A DNA stretch of 64,000 nt from GCA-2731375 sp964631725 (GTDB taxonomy: Bacteria > Pseudomonadota > Alphaproteobacteria > GCA-2731375). The position numbers and the translations under genes were made by a program. Positions 1 through 8,550 of the stretch are shown here, piece after piece. Below the pieces are notes generated by a model. That model made no database searches. It was given only the letters and a program-made list of their open reading frames with translations, and was not told the DNA's origin. How positions within the stretch are numbered: position 1 is the stretch's first letter; each line of letters opens with the position of its first letter. The stretch spans positions 62,001 through 126,000 of the forward strand of contig CAZVYX010000006.1 of assembly GCA_964631725.1 (NCBI GenBank), read 5' to 3'.

Positions 1-284
1 GGCGTGGTCTCGGTATCCATCCAGACATATTCGACCTTGCGGCCCAGGATGCCGCCCTTGGCGTTGGCTTCCTCGATCGCCATGATGGTGCCGCGCTTTT
101 TGGCCTGGCCGGAGTTGGCGAACTGGCCCGAGGCATCGTGGGTCAGGCCGATCTTGATCGGCTTGTCGGACGATGCGGCATAGACCCGGTTATGCTTCCA
201 CGGGCCAAGGAATGCGGCGCCGGCGCCGGCGGTGGCCAGTGCGGTACCTCTCAACATACTGCGACGGGTAATTTTCGAAGACAT
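1..284 (-). CDS. ABC transporter substrate-binding protein, N-terminal part (cut by window edge)
   Basis: Only the first 94 codons are present; the gene continues beyond position 1. The product begins with a twin-arginine signal (TRRSMLRG, then an Ala/Gly-rich hydrophobic stretch ending around VYAASS), so it is probably exported folded by the Tat system to the periplasm. The mature start (IKIGLTHDASGQFANSGQ, then AIEEANAKGGILGRKVEYVWMD) is typical of type 1 periplasmic binding proteins of the branched-chain amino acid / urea / amide family (LivK/AmiC/UrtA-like). The ATG is preceded by a strong GGGAGG site. The ligand cannot be deduced from this fragment. It diverges from a FadR-type regulator, a plausible but unproven controller. 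Confidence 0.8.
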   Translation of the reverse strand, partial: MSSKITRRSMLRGTALATAGAGAAFLGPWKHNRVYAASSDKPIKIGLTHDASGQFANSGQAKKRGTIMAIEEANAKGGILGRKVEYVWMDTETT

Positions 285-712
285 AGCTAAACCTCCCAGG
301 TTGTCGTCCTCATGTCGGCCCGCATTTGGGCCGGGTTCCAAAACCATCAAGTAGCGCGCAAGGGGCAATGGAGACTGTTGGGCGCTTATTGGAGAATAAT
401 ATCCTATTTTTAAAAAAAAGAAATAGGATTTTTCATAAATATGATAATTTTTTAAAATGTGACCAATTGCCGCGCCGTTTTGCAGATAGATCCTTCTGCC
501 GCTCAGCGCTAAATGAGAACCCGGCAGTTTTTGGGGATAAAATTGTTAAGTCCTTTGATGCCAGCACAAAAATCTTGTTCCTGTCCCGAAATAGTTAGCT
601 CCATTTATCGTATTATTTTGTTATAAATAATATTTTATTTGCGCACCGACTGCGTTTCGCCTAATTTGCTGGTTATTGGGTTTTTTACGATTTTCGCGAA
701 GGGAGTCTCGCT
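285..712. other. AT-rich divergent intergenic region without a gene
   Basis: This 428-base gap separates two divergent genes and is far more AT-rich than the surrounding coding DNA, with A and T runs around 400-450 and 600-640. It should carry both promoters and any operator of the FadR-type regulator. An open reading frame of 90 codons at 326-598 has a composition unlike the neighbouring genes and no recognisable domain, so I do not call it. Confidence 0.5.
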
Positions 713-1471
713 TTGGCGGCGCACATAATGGCAGGCACGTCCTCGGCTCCGGCGCTGTACCCGAATAACGGCATACATGGCACCATCGTGCATGCCATCG
801 GCGCCGAAATTGTCACCGGCATACTGCATGAGGGCGAAAGACTGCCCGGCGATCAAGAGCTAATGGCCCGTTTCCAGGCCTCGCGCACGGCCCTACGGGA
901 GGCGTTGAAGGTGCTCTCGTCCAAGGGCCTGATCGAATCACGGCAGCGGGCCGGCACGCGGGTACGCTCGAGGCGTGAATGGGACCTGCTGGATGTGGAC
1001 GTGCTGTCCTGGCATACGCCGGAGAGCATCTCCGAATCTTTCACCGCTGACCTGGTCGAGCTCCGGGAACTGATCGAACCGGTCGCCGCCAAGCTGGCCG
1101 CCGACCGCGCCACATCGGATGATCTGACCCGGATCGAAGCCGCCTATCTGCGCATGGAAAAATCGGTCGACGACTACGAAGACTTTTACGTGGCGGATGT
1201 GGACTTTCACCTTGCCGTGCTGAACGCCTCGCACAACCAGCTTGTCCAACGGCTGGCCGGGATCATCGGAACGGTTCTGGGGTTAAGCTTTGGGTTACAA
1301 AAACAGGCCCGCATTCCCCTGCGGGAAAGCCTGGAATCCCATTATGCGGTATTCGATGGTATCCGCCAGCGCAACCGCCGGGCGGCGGAGCGGGCCATGC
1401 GCATCACCATCCGCCGTGGCCGCGATACGCTGTCGCAGCGGCGCGCCATCATGCGCGGGCAGACCGGATAA
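713..1471 (+). CDS. FadR-subfamily GntR transcriptional regulator (wHTH + FCD domain)
   Basis: A 252-residue DNA-binding regulator. Residues about 20-85 form a GntR winged helix (GEIVTGILHEGERLP-type entry, then SRTALREALKVLSSKGLI, the recognition helix). Residues about 105-235 form an all-helical FCD ligand domain with the usual Asp/His metal or carboxylate ligands (DVDFHLAVLNASHN and ESLESHYAVFDGI). The start is TTG at 713, supported by GAAGGGA at 698-704, 8 bases upstream; an in-frame ATG at 728 lacks such a site. FCD regulators usually sense small carboxylic acids. Its divergent neighbour is an ABC binding protein, so it may control that transporter; the effector is unknown. Confidence 0.85.
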   Translation: MAAHIMAGTSSAPALYPNNGIHGTIVHAIGAEIVTGILHEGERLPGDQELMARFQASRTALREALKVLSSKGLIESRQRAGTRVRSRREWDLLDVDVLSWHTPESISESFTADLVELRELIEPVAAKLAADRATSDDLTRIEAAYLRMEKSVDDYEDFYVADVDFHLAVLNASHNQLVQRLAGIIGTVLGLSFGLQKQARIPLRESLESHYAVFDGIRQRNRRAAERAMRITIRRGRDTLSQRRAIMRGQTG

Positions 1472-1474
1472 AGA

Positions 1475-1912
1475 TCAACCGTAGGCGAATTCGAAGCCGG
1501 CATAAACTGCCAGAAAGACTGCGGCAGCACCTAGTATCAGCCCAATCGTGACGCGCATCATAAAACCGAATTCGCGCCGGGCATCGCCTTTGATGGAGCG
1601 CTGCTGGCGCAGCACGCCCTTATCATGCTCCTGCAATTGGTCCCAATCAGCCAGGCGCTGGCGCGCGCCTTTCAGACCCAAGACATCATGGCCGGACCGG
1701 TTTTCCTTGAGCAGATAGCCCCTGATGTGGGCCAATGCCATGAAGACCAGAAACGACGCGCAACCGACCGACAGCACCCAGTAGAATACCGTCTCCGACC
1801 AGGAGGCCCACAACAACAGCGGTGTCAGGGCGGCGGTGATGCCGGCCAGGGTCAGGCCAAGCTCGACCAACCCAAGAGCCAGGCGTGATTGTGGCTGTTC
1901 AGGCGCAGTCAT
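1475..1912 (-). CDS. small inner-membrane protein of unknown function
   Basis: 145 residues with three hydrophobic segments, about 14-36, 40-63 and 116-141, separated by a charged, Gln/Arg-rich loop (about 70-112). I do not recognise the family. Its ATG overlaps the thiE stop codon (ATGA), so it is translationally coupled to thiE and is the last gene of the leftward tkt-gap-pgk-thiE transcription unit. It converges with the FadR-type regulator, only three bases separating their stop codons. Coupling suggests co-expression but not necessarily a role in thiamine synthesis. Confidence 0.65.
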   Translation of the reverse strand: MTAPEQPQSRLALGLVELGLTLAGITAALTPLLLWASWSETVFYWVLSVGCASFLVFMALAHIRGYLLKENRSGHDVLGLKGARQRLADWDQLQEHDKGVLRQQRSIKGDARREFGFMMRVTIGLILGAAAVFLAVYAGFEFAYG

Positions 1913-2562
1913 GAGGCTACCTCGATCGCCTTGTTGAAATCCCGCACGGCCTCAGCGGGACCGCCGGGATAATTCCACACACCAGCCACCACGGAAAGAA
2001 AATCCGCCCCCGCGGCGACCAGGGGCTGGCAATTCTCCACCGTGATGCCGCCGATGGCCACGGATGGTACCTCAAACAGTTCCGACCACCAACTTAGGAT
2101 TTCCACATCCGCCGCCGCCTTGGCCTGTTTCGTCCCGGTGGGAAAGAAGGCGCCGAAGGCAACATAATCGGCGCCGGCCTCCGCCGCTTCCATGGCCAGG
2201 TGGCGCGAATCATGGCAGGTCACGCCGACAATATGATCGGCGCCCAGAATGCGCCGTGCCTCGGCGTAGGGCGTGTCTTCCTGGCCCACATGGGTGCCGT
2301 CGGCCCCCATTTCCGCCGCCAGGTCCGGGCGGTCATTGATCAGGAAAGCGACATCGCCGGCCTGGGCTACGGGCATCAAAACTTCCGCTGCACGGCACAC
2401 GGCATCGTCGTCCACATCCTTCAGGCGCAATTGCAGGCAAGCCACGTCGCCGCCGTCCAACGCCGCCCGCAGATCCTCGGCGAATGCCGCCGGTTCAAAC
2501 TGCGGCGGTGTAATCAGGTAGAGGCGGCAGCGATCATCGCCGGCATCAGCAACAGTACTCAT
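1909..2562 (-). CDS. thiE: thiamine-phosphate synthase ThiE
   Basis: Joins the thiazole phosphate and HMP-pyrophosphate halves to give thiamine monophosphate in the cytoplasm. The 217-residue TIM barrel shows the family signatures in order: QLRLKD near residue 45 (phosphate and metal site), FLINDRPDLA, DGTHVGQED, GVTCHD, GADYVAFGAFFPTGTK and VAIGGI near the phosphate-binding end. Length is normal. The upstream sequence GGAAAG about 8 bases before the ATG supports the start. It lies downstream of pgk in the same direction; tkt at the head of the cluster is a thiamine-diphosphate enzyme. No TPP riboswitch is visible upstream. Confidence 0.93.
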   Translation of the reverse strand: MSTVADAGDDRCRLYLITPPQFEPAAFAEDLRAALDGGDVACLQLRLKDVDDDAVCRAAEVLMPVAQAGDVAFLINDRPDLAAEMGADGTHVGQEDTPYAEARRILGADHIVGVTCHDSRHLAMEAAEAGADYVAFGAFFPTGTKQAKAAADVEILSWWSELFEVPSVAIGGITVENCQPLVAAGADFLSVVAGVWNYPGGPAEAVRDFNKAIEVAS

Positions 2563-2643
2563 TTAATCCGCTTTCCGTTGCATGCTTATTGATCAAGTCT
2601 TCCCAGCCTGCATAGCCCAGCGCAACTATGCTGGCAACGCCGC

Positions 2644-3048
2644 TCATGCTGGCGACAGGCGGGCCTGGCACCAGGCCGCAATATCAATTTCGTCCGGGCC
2701 GGGATCGAACGCCTTGGGCGGGCGGGGCAGGACCTCCGCCTCATAAGCCTTGGCAATCTGCTGGACCTTGTCGCGAACCGTGGCTTTGCCGCGCAGCACC
2801 AGGCAGCGCCAACCAAGGGCCAGTGCCATTTGTGCCAGGGCGCTATCGTCGCCGCAATCCAGGATCGCCCGCGCCCGGGCGTCGGGATAGCGTTGCTGCG
2901 CCAATTCCACCATAGCCAGATAAAACCCCGGCCCGCCCTGGGCCGCCGCCCCCGGCGCCGTCAGCAGGGTAATGGGCTGCTGCAACGTGGCGGCCACGGC
3001 CAGTACGTCTTCAGCCTGTTGGGCATGGTGAAAAATGATCGCGGACAT
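2644..3048 (-). CDS. conserved hypothetical protein between pgk and thiE
   Basis: 134 residues, soluble, with an alpha/beta pattern (SAIIFHH; PITLLTAPGAAAQGGPGFYLAMV; AILDCGDDSALAQMALALGWRCLVLRG; final EIDIAAWCQARLS). No catalytic motif that I recognise. The helix-rich start and the GD-SALAQMALALG segment are the kind of sequence conserved in small alphaproteobacterial proteins adjacent to pgk or thiE. It follows pgk by 53 bases on the same strand and precedes thiE by about 80, so it is probably co-transcribed. No clear Shine-Dalgarno precedes the ATG. Function unknown. Confidence 0.6.
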   Translation of the reverse strand: MSAIIFHHAQQAEDVLAVAATLQQPITLLTAPGAAAQGGPGFYLAMVELAQQRYPDARARAILDCGDDSALAQMALALGWRCLVLRGKATVRDKVQQIAKAYEAEVLPRPPKAFDPGPDEIDIAAWCQARLSPA

Positions 3049-3101
3049 GACACAGTCATAGTCCGAATAGGCCCCGCTCTGCCAGTGCTAGTCGGCCAGA
3101 G

Positions 3102-4277
3102 CTAGTCTTCCAGTGCCTTGATGCCCGGCAGGACCTTGCCTTCCAGCCATTCCAGAAAGGCGCCGCCGGCGGTGGAGACATAGGTGAAATCGTCCGCCGC
3201 GCCGGCATGGCGCAGGGCCGCTACCGTATCGCCGCCACCCGCCACCGAAATCAGCTCCCCCGCCCGCGTCTGCTCGGCCGCCGCCTGGGCCACCTTGACG
3301 GTACCGTTGTCGAACGGTGCGATTTCAAAGGCGCCCATGGGGCCGTTCCACAACAGGGTCCGGCAGTGCCGCAGACGCTGACCCAGATCCCGCACGCTGG
3401 CCGGGCCCACATCCAGGATCATCATGCCGTCCGGCACCTCTTCCACCGGCACCGTGTCGCTGTCCGCCCCGGCCTTGAATTCCTTGGCCAGCACGACATC
3501 AACCGGCAGGACGATTTCACAGCCCAGCCCTTCCGCCCGGGCCATGATATCCCGCGCGGTATCCGCCAGGTCGGCCTCGCACAGGGAGGCGCCGACATTA
3601 ATGCCCTTGGCATGCAGGAAGGTATTCGCCATGCCGCCGCCGATGATCAGTTGATCCACCTTGTCCAGCAGATGACCCAGCACCGCCAGCTTCGACGAAA
3701 CCTTGGCCCCGCCGACCAGCGCGGCGACCGGCCGCTCCGGCTTGGCCAGGGCCGCTTCAAGCGCCTCCAATTCCGCCTGCATCGACCGCCCCGCCGCCGC
3801 CGGCAACAAATGCGCCAGGGCTTCCGTCGAAGCATGCGCCCGATGGGCGCAGGAAAAGGCGTCGTTGACGTAGATATCGCCCAGTGCCGCCAGGGTCCGG
3901 GCAAAGCCGGTATCGTTGGCTTCCTCGCCCGGATCGAACCGGACATTCTCCAGCAGCAAAACATCGCCGTCCCGCATCCCCGCCACCGCTTCCGCCGCGC
4001 CATCTATGGCGGCGAAGCCGACGGCGCAATTCAGCGCCTGACCCAGTGGCCCGGCCAGGGGTGCGAGCGACATTTCCGGCACGACCTGGCCCTTGGGCCG
4101 GCCGAAATGGGACAGCACGATGACCTTGGCGCCCTTGCCGGCAAGCTCGGCCAGGGTCGGAACGGCGCGCTCAATGCGGGTGGCGTCGCTGACCCGGCCG
4201 TCCCGCATGGGCACGTTCAGGTCAACCCGCACCAGCACCCGGGCGCCGGCCAGGGCGAGATCATCCAACGTCCGCAT
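3102..4277 (-). CDS. pgk: phosphoglycerate kinase
   Basis: Cytoplasmic glycolytic/gluconeogenic kinase interconverting 1,3-bisphosphoglycerate + ADP and 3-phosphoglycerate + ATP. 391 residues, normal length. Visible motifs: RVDLNVPMRDG and DATRIERAVPTL (substrate-binding N domain), LSHFGRPKG, LENVRF, the hinge-region GGAKVSSKL, and in the C domain NGPMGAFE and SVAGGGDTVAAL (nucleotide loop). It starts 12 bases after the gap stop codon, so the two consecutive glycolytic steps are made from one message. Confidence 0.97.
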   Translation of the reverse strand: MRTLDDLALAGARVLVRVDLNVPMRDGRVSDATRIERAVPTLAELAGKGAKVIVLSHFGRPKGQVVPEMSLAPLAGPLGQALNCAVGFAAIDGAAEAVAGMRDGDVLLLENVRFDPGEEANDTGFARTLAALGDIYVNDAFSCAHRAHASTEALAHLLPAAAGRSMQAELEALEAALAKPERPVAALVGGAKVSSKLAVLGHLLDKVDQLIIGGGMANTFLHAKGINVGASLCEADLADTARDIMARAEGLGCEIVLPVDVVLAKEFKAGADSDTVPVEEVPDGMMILDVGPASVRDLGQRLRHCRTLLWNGPMGAFEIAPFDNGTVKVAQAAAEQTRAGELISVAGGGDTVAALRHAGAADDFTYVSTAGGAFLEWLEGKVLPGIKALED

Positions 4278-4289
4278 GACCGGCTGCTT

Positions 4290-5294
4290 CTATAGCTTGG
4301 CCAAGGCGACGGCGGTGTCGCTCATGCGGTTGGAGAAGCCCCATTCATTGTCATACCAGGTCAGGATGCGTACGAACCGGCCGTCGATCACCTGGGTCTG
4401 GGTCAGATCAAAGGTCGAGGACGCCTGGTTGTGGTTGTAGTCGATGGACACGGTGGGGCCGTCCGAGGTTTCCAGAATGCCCTTCAGCTTGCCACTGGCC
4501 GCCTTGACGATAGCCGCGTTGACCGCTTCCGTCGTGGTTTTCTTTTTGCTGCGGAATTTGAAGTCCACCACCGAGACGTTCGGCGTCGGCACGCGGATCG
4601 AGGTGCCGTCCAGCTTGCCGGCCAACTCGGGCAGCACCAGGCCGACAGCCTTGGCCGCACCCGTCGAAGTGGGGATCATCGACATTACCGCCGAACGGGC
4701 CCGGCGCAGATCGCCGTGCAGGGTATCGAGGACGGGCTGATCGCCGGTGAAGGCATGGATGGTGGTCATGAAACCATGTTCGATCCCCATCGCCTGGTTC
4801 AGCACGAAAGCCACCGGGGCCAGACAGTTGGTGGTGCAGGATGCGTTCGAAACCACCTTGTGCGACTTGCGCAGTTTGTTGTGATTGACGCCGTAGACGA
4901 CGGTCAGATCGGCATCAGTCGCCGGGGCGGAAACCAGCACTTTCTTGGCGCCGGCGACCAGGTGCGCCGAGGCTTTTTCCTTCGATGCAAAGATGCCGGT
5001 GCATTCCAGCGCCACATCGACGCCCAGTTTTTCCCACGGCAGATTAGCCGGATCGCGCTCCGCCGTGACCCTAATGCCGTTGCCGTTCACATTCATGCCG
5101 GTCTTGGTGGTCCGCACCTTGCCGGGAAAAGCGCCGTGCACCGAGTCGTAGCGCAATAGGTGCGCGTTGGTCTCGATGGGGCCCAGGTCGTTGACCCCGA
5201 CCACTTGAATATCCTTGCGCCCTGACTCCGCGATGGCGCGGAGTACCAGGCGGCCGATCCGGCCAAAGCCGTTAATTCCAACCCGAACTACCAT
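4290..5294 (-). CDS. gap: glyceraldehyde-3-phosphate dehydrogenase, type I
   Basis: Oxidises glyceraldehyde-3-phosphate with NAD and phosphate to 1,3-bisphosphoglycerate. 334 residues: N-terminal Rossmann motif GINGFGRIGR, adenine-ribose contact VND near residue 36, catalytic Cys153 in SNASCTTNCLAP, catalytic His180 in TTIHAFTGDQ, and the C-terminal WYDNEWGFSNRM signature. The start is fixed by AGGAGAG just upstream of the ATG. It lies between tkt (62 bases upstream) and pgk (12 bases downstream) in one leftward operon. Confidence 0.97.
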   Translation of the reverse strand: MVVRVGINGFGRIGRLVLRAIAESGRKDIQVVGVNDLGPIETNAHLLRYDSVHGAFPGKVRTTKTGMNVNGNGIRVTAERDPANLPWEKLGVDVALECTGIFASKEKASAHLVAGAKKVLVSAPATDADLTVVYGVNHNKLRKSHKVVSNASCTTNCLAPVAFVLNQAMGIEHGFMTTIHAFTGDQPVLDTLHGDLRRARSAVMSMIPTSTGAAKAVGLVLPELAGKLDGTSIRVPTPNVSVVDFKFRSKKKTTTEAVNAAIVKAASGKLKGILETSDGPTVSIDYNHNQASSTFDLTQTQVIDGRFVRILTWYDNEWGFSNRMSDTAVALAKL

Positions 5295-5356
5295 TTCACT
5301 CTCCTATCAAAAAGAATTCGTCAAAATTTGGCGGGCCCGCGACGGGCCCGAAAACA

Positions 5357-7390
5357 TCAGGCTTCCTGGGCCGCCAGCTTTTCCTTGGCCAGCTCGGCCA
5401 CGGCTTCCGCCGTGATGCCGAAATGCTTGTACAACTCCTTAGCGGGCGCCGAGGCGCCGAAGCCCGTCATGCCGACGAAGCCGCCGTTCTCACCCAGATA
5501 ACGGTCCCAGCCCATGGCGATAGCCGCCTCGATACCGATGCGCACCGTGCCGGGACCCAGGGTTTCCCGCCGGTAGGCGTCGTCCTGTTCCTCGAACAAT
5601 TCCCAGCACGGCATGGAAACCACGCGGGTCGCGATGCCGGCGCTTTGCAGATTGTTGCGCGCGGCGACGGCAATGGAGACTTCCGAACCCGTGGCCAGCA
5701 GGGTCACCGCCGCCTCGCCGTCGGCGGCGACCAATTCGTAGGCACCGCGGGCACAGGCATTGTCATCCTGATACTCCAGGCGCACGGCCGGCAGGCCTTG
5801 GCGGCTCAAGATCAGGGCTGAGGGGCTTTCCTTCGCCGCCAGGGCCATCTCCCAACATTCCGCCGTCTCCATGGCATCGGCGGGGCGGAAGACATACAGG
5901 TTCGGCATCGCCCGCAATGCCGCCATGTGCTCCACCGGCTGATGGGTCGGTCCGTCCTCGCCCAGCCCGATGGAATCGTGGGTCAGCACATAGATCGCCC
6001 GGCAGCCCATCAATGCCGAAAGGCGCATCGCACCCCGGCAATAATCGGAGAACACCATGAAGGTGCCGGCATAGGGAATGACGCCGCCATGCAGGGCCAG
6101 GCCGTTCATGGCCGCCGCCATGGCATGCTCGCGCACGCCGTAATTAATATAGCGGCCGGCATAATCGTCAGGGGCGACAAAGCCCAGATCCGCCGTCAGG
6201 GTATTGTTGGAACCGGTCAGATCGGCCGAGCCGCCGACCATTTCAGGCACCTCCGCGTTGATCACTTCCAGGGCCTTGCCGGAGGCCGCGCGGGTCGCCA
6301 ATTGTGGTTTGTCCTCAGCCAACTGGCGCCGGTAATCGGCCATGGCATCAATGATGCTGGCGGGAAGATCGCCGGCCAGGGCACGTTCGAATGCCGCACG
6401 GTCGTCCTGGTCGAGCGCTTCGAGGCGTTCCTCCCAGGCAGCCGAGGGCGCACTGCCCCGCGCGCCCGCCGCGCGCCAGGCGGCAACGATATTGTCCGGC
6501 ACTTCAAATGGTTCATGCGGCCAACCCAGCGCCTTCCGGGCACCGGCGATTTCCTCATCGCCAAGGGGGGCGCCATGGGCACCGGAGGTGCCCGCCTTGG
6601 TTGGCGCGCCGTGGCCGATCTCGGTACGGGCCGCGATCAGGGACGGCCGGTCGCTGTCCCTGGCCGTGGCGATGGCGGCTTCCAGCGCCGCCGGATCGTG
6701 GCCATCGACCCGCGCCACGTCCCAGCCATAGGCTTCAAAGCGGGCGCATTGATCATCACTGACACTAAGCGAGGTCGCGCCATCAATGGTGATTTCATTG
6801 TCATCGAACAGAACGATTAGTTTACCCAGGCGCAGGTGCCCGGCCAGGGAGGCGGCTTCGTGGCTGATGCCCTCCATCAGGCAGCCATCGCCGGCCAGAA
6901 CGTAGGTATGATGATCCACCAGATCGCCGCCAAAACGGCTGGCCAGCATGCGCTCGGCCAAGGCCATGCCGACGGCGGTGGCCAGGCCCTGGCCCAGGGG
7001 GCCGGTGGTGGTTTCGATGCCGCCGGCGGCGCCGAATTCCGGATGGCCCGCGGTATGGCTGTCAAGCTGGCGGAAATTGCGCAACTGGCCCATGTCCATG
7101 TCGGCATAGCCGGTCAGGTGCAGCACGCCATAGAGCAGCATGGAGCCATGCCCGGCCGAAAGCACGAAGCGGTCCCGGTCGGGCCAATTGGGCTTCGCGG
7201 GATCAAATTTCAGGAAGCGGGAATACAGCACGGTGGCCATGTCGGCGGCCCCCATGGGCATCCCCGGATGGCCGGAATTTGCCGCTTGTACGGCATCGGC
7301 GGCCAGAAAACGGATGGCGTTCGCCATGTCTCCGTGGCCGGCAGCCTCTGACGCTACCTCGTTATCGGTCGGGGTATCGGTCGGTGTCAT
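5357..7390 (-). CDS. tkt: transketolase
   Basis: Thiamine-diphosphate enzyme transferring two-carbon units between sugar phosphates in the pentose phosphate or Calvin pathways. 677 residues with the three expected domains: N-terminal ThDP-pyrophosphate domain (NSGHPGMPMGAAD, SAGHGSMLLY, GDGCLMEGISHEAASLAG with the metal-binding GDG...N), central pyrimidine domain (YGVREHAMAAAMNGLALHGG), and C-terminal transketolase domain. It heads the leftward tkt-gap-pgk cluster. The Shine-Dalgarno is weak (GAGATG). Repeated CATCTGA heptamers lie 50-86 bases upstream and may be regulatory. Confidence 0.96.
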   Translation of the reverse strand: MTPTDTPTDNEVASEAAGHGDMANAIRFLAADAVQAANSGHPGMPMGAADMATVLYSRFLKFDPAKPNWPDRDRFVLSAGHGSMLLYGVLHLTGYADMDMGQLRNFRQLDSHTAGHPEFGAAGGIETTTGPLGQGLATAVGMALAERMLASRFGGDLVDHHTYVLAGDGCLMEGISHEAASLAGHLRLGKLIVLFDDNEITIDGATSLSVSDDQCARFEAYGWDVARVDGHDPAALEAAIATARDSDRPSLIAARTEIGHGAPTKAGTSGAHGAPLGDEEIAGARKALGWPHEPFEVPDNIVAAWRAAGARGSAPSAAWEERLEALDQDDRAAFERALAGDLPASIIDAMADYRRQLAEDKPQLATRAASGKALEVINAEVPEMVGGSADLTGSNNTLTADLGFVAPDDYAGRYINYGVREHAMAAAMNGLALHGGVIPYAGTFMVFSDYCRGAMRLSALMGCRAIYVLTHDSIGLGEDGPTHQPVEHMAALRAMPNLYVFRPADAMETAECWEMALAAKESPSALILSRQGLPAVRLEYQDDNACARGAYELVAADGEAAVTLLATGSEVSIAVAARNNLQSAGIATRVVSMPCWELFEEQDDAYRRETLGPGTVRIGIEAAIAMGWDRYLGENGGFVGMTGFGASAPAKELYKHFGITAEAVAELAKEKLAAQEA

Positions 7391-7714
7391 GTGGCATCTC
7401 GAGATTGCGGTTGCATCCGATCAACGACAGCGCCTTCTGACATCTGAAAACCTCGACATCTGATAACCGCATCTGATCGCCGGATAAACAAGCCTGGTGG
7501 ACGGGCAAGCCGGGACGAATTCCGCTGGTCCCCGCGTCGGCGGTCAACATAGCCTCTCACCTTGCAAGGTCAACCGTGAATAGCCCGCGAAACACATGCA
7601 ATTTTAACTCTTATGTGTCATCTGGTTCACGGGCAGGTTGACGCGGCGGCAAGGGCGGCTTTACCCTGCAACCGAAGGATTTGGCGCAAGCCTTTTGTAA
7701 ACAAGACGGAATCC
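7391..7714. other. divergent intergenic region between tkt and the zapA operon
   Basis: This 324-base stretch contains no convincing gene. It should hold the leftward tkt promoter and the rightward promoter of the DUF4164-like/zapA pair. The only pattern noted is three direct copies of CATCTGA at 7441-7447, 7457-7463 and 7470-7476, upstream of tkt. Confidence 0.45.
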
Positions 7715-8026
7715 ATGATGGCCGATGATGCTGGCGCGAAAGTGAGACTGGAAGCAGCCGTGCAACGGCTGGAATCGGCCCTGAGCCGCGTTGTCGAGCG
7801 CGGCGGGATCGGCGCCGGCGAAGACGCCGCCGATATTTCCGGATTGCGGCAGGAATTGAACGGCCTCGATTCGGAACTGACCGCCGTTCGAACGGAACGT
7901 GACCGGCTGGCCGAGGAATTGGCCGAGGCCCGGGCCGAGGGTGCGGCCCTGCAAGGCGCGATGGACGCCACGTCCGTGCGTCTGGACAGCGCCATCGACG
8001 CCGTAAACGCTTTGCTGGACGAATAG
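7715..8026 (+). CDS. small coiled-coil protein upstream of zapA (DUF4164-like)
   Basis: 103 residues, strongly charged with heptad-like spacing through most of its length (KVRLEAAVQRLESALSRVVERG, then GLRQELNGLDSELTAVRTERDRLAEELAEARAEGAALQ), so a coiled coil is predicted. This is the DUF4164-type protein often encoded immediately before zapA in alphaproteobacteria; that assignment is from memory and position. Two ATGs (7715, 7718) follow a GACGGA site. It ends one base before the zapA start, which implies translational coupling and a possible link to the division ring. Confidence 0.7.
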   Translation: MMADDAGAKVRLEAAVQRLESALSRVVERGGIGAGEDAADISGLRQELNGLDSELTAVRTERDRLAEELAEARAEGAALQGAMDATSVRLDSAIDAVNALLDE

Positions 8027-8027
8027 A

Positions 8028-8336
8028 ATGGCCCAGGTCAACATTCAGATTAACGGTCGGGACTATCCAATCGCCTGCGAGGATGGTGAAGAAAAGCATC
8101 TGACGTTTCTGGCCGAATACATCAACCGTCAGGTGGACGGGCTGGTCGAAAGCATCGGTCAGGTCGGCGAAGCGCGGCTGTTGCTGATGGCGTCGCTTCT
8201 GGTCGCCGACGAGTTGTCCGAGGTCAGCCAGGAGCTCGATGCCCTGCGCGAAGGCGGCGGCGACGCCGACGATCAGGATCTGGCAAAGTTGAGCGATCGC
8301 ATCGAAGACATTGCCGCGCGCCTGGAGAGTGCTTAA
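8028..8336 (+). CDS. zapA: cell division protein ZapA
   Basis: FtsZ-ring-associated protein that cross-links FtsZ filaments at midcell. 102 residues with the ZapA pattern: N-terminal beta hairpin (VNIQINGRDYPIACEDGEEKHLTFLAEYINRQVD) followed by a long dimerising helix (EARLLLMASLLVADELSEVSQELDAL) and a charged tail. Immediately downstream lie a 6S RNA-like sequence and 5-formyltetrahydrofolate cyclo-ligase, the same neighbourhood found in many proteobacteria, which strengthens the call. Confidence 0.9.
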   Translation: MAQVNIQINGRDYPIACEDGEEKHLTFLAEYINRQVDGLVESIGQVGEARLLLMASLLVADELSEVSQELDALREGGGDADDQDLAKLSDRIEDIAARLESA

Positions 8337-8341
8337 ATAGG

Positions 8342-8537
8342 GGCTTCGGGCGGGTTCTGCCGGGTTCGCGAAAAACGGTTCCCTGGGCCAATACCGTTAG
8401 TAAGGGAGCTGCCTCTGTTGGGATCGTGGTCCCTTCATTGCGGCGCCCACCTGCGTGAGCAGGCCACAGCGGAGCAAGGTATTTCGACGGCTTGGCGGTC
8501 CCGTCCGTCCCTCGGTCAGTTCGCGGCGGCCGGAAGA
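8342..8537 (+). ncRNA. ssrS: 6S RNA
   Basis: The 214-base gap between zapA and the 5-formyl-THF cyclo-ligase gene is the classical location of 6S RNA, which mimics an open promoter and sequesters sigma70-RNA polymerase. The sequence contains CCCTGGGCCAATACC (from 8381), close to the conserved CCCUGAGCCGAUAU-type segment of 6S RNA, and near the 3' side GTCCCGTCCGTCCCTCGG. The two flanks have complementary stretches (CTTCGGGC near 8343 with GGCCGGAAG near 8529; TTCGCG near 8365 with CGCG near 8522), consistent with the long closing stem. The ends are approximate. Confidence 0.75.
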
Positions 8538-8550
8538 TGGCGAAAGGCGC

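Noticed and set aside
326..598. 90-codon open frame in the first intergenic region
   Set aside because: AT-rich, no ribosome site, no domain, lies in a divergent promoter region.
2563..2643. Possible TPP riboswitch upstream of thiE, also considered before thiD
   Set aside because: No CTGAGA...ACC...GAAC-type TPP core is visible in either upstream region, and both genes follow other genes closely.
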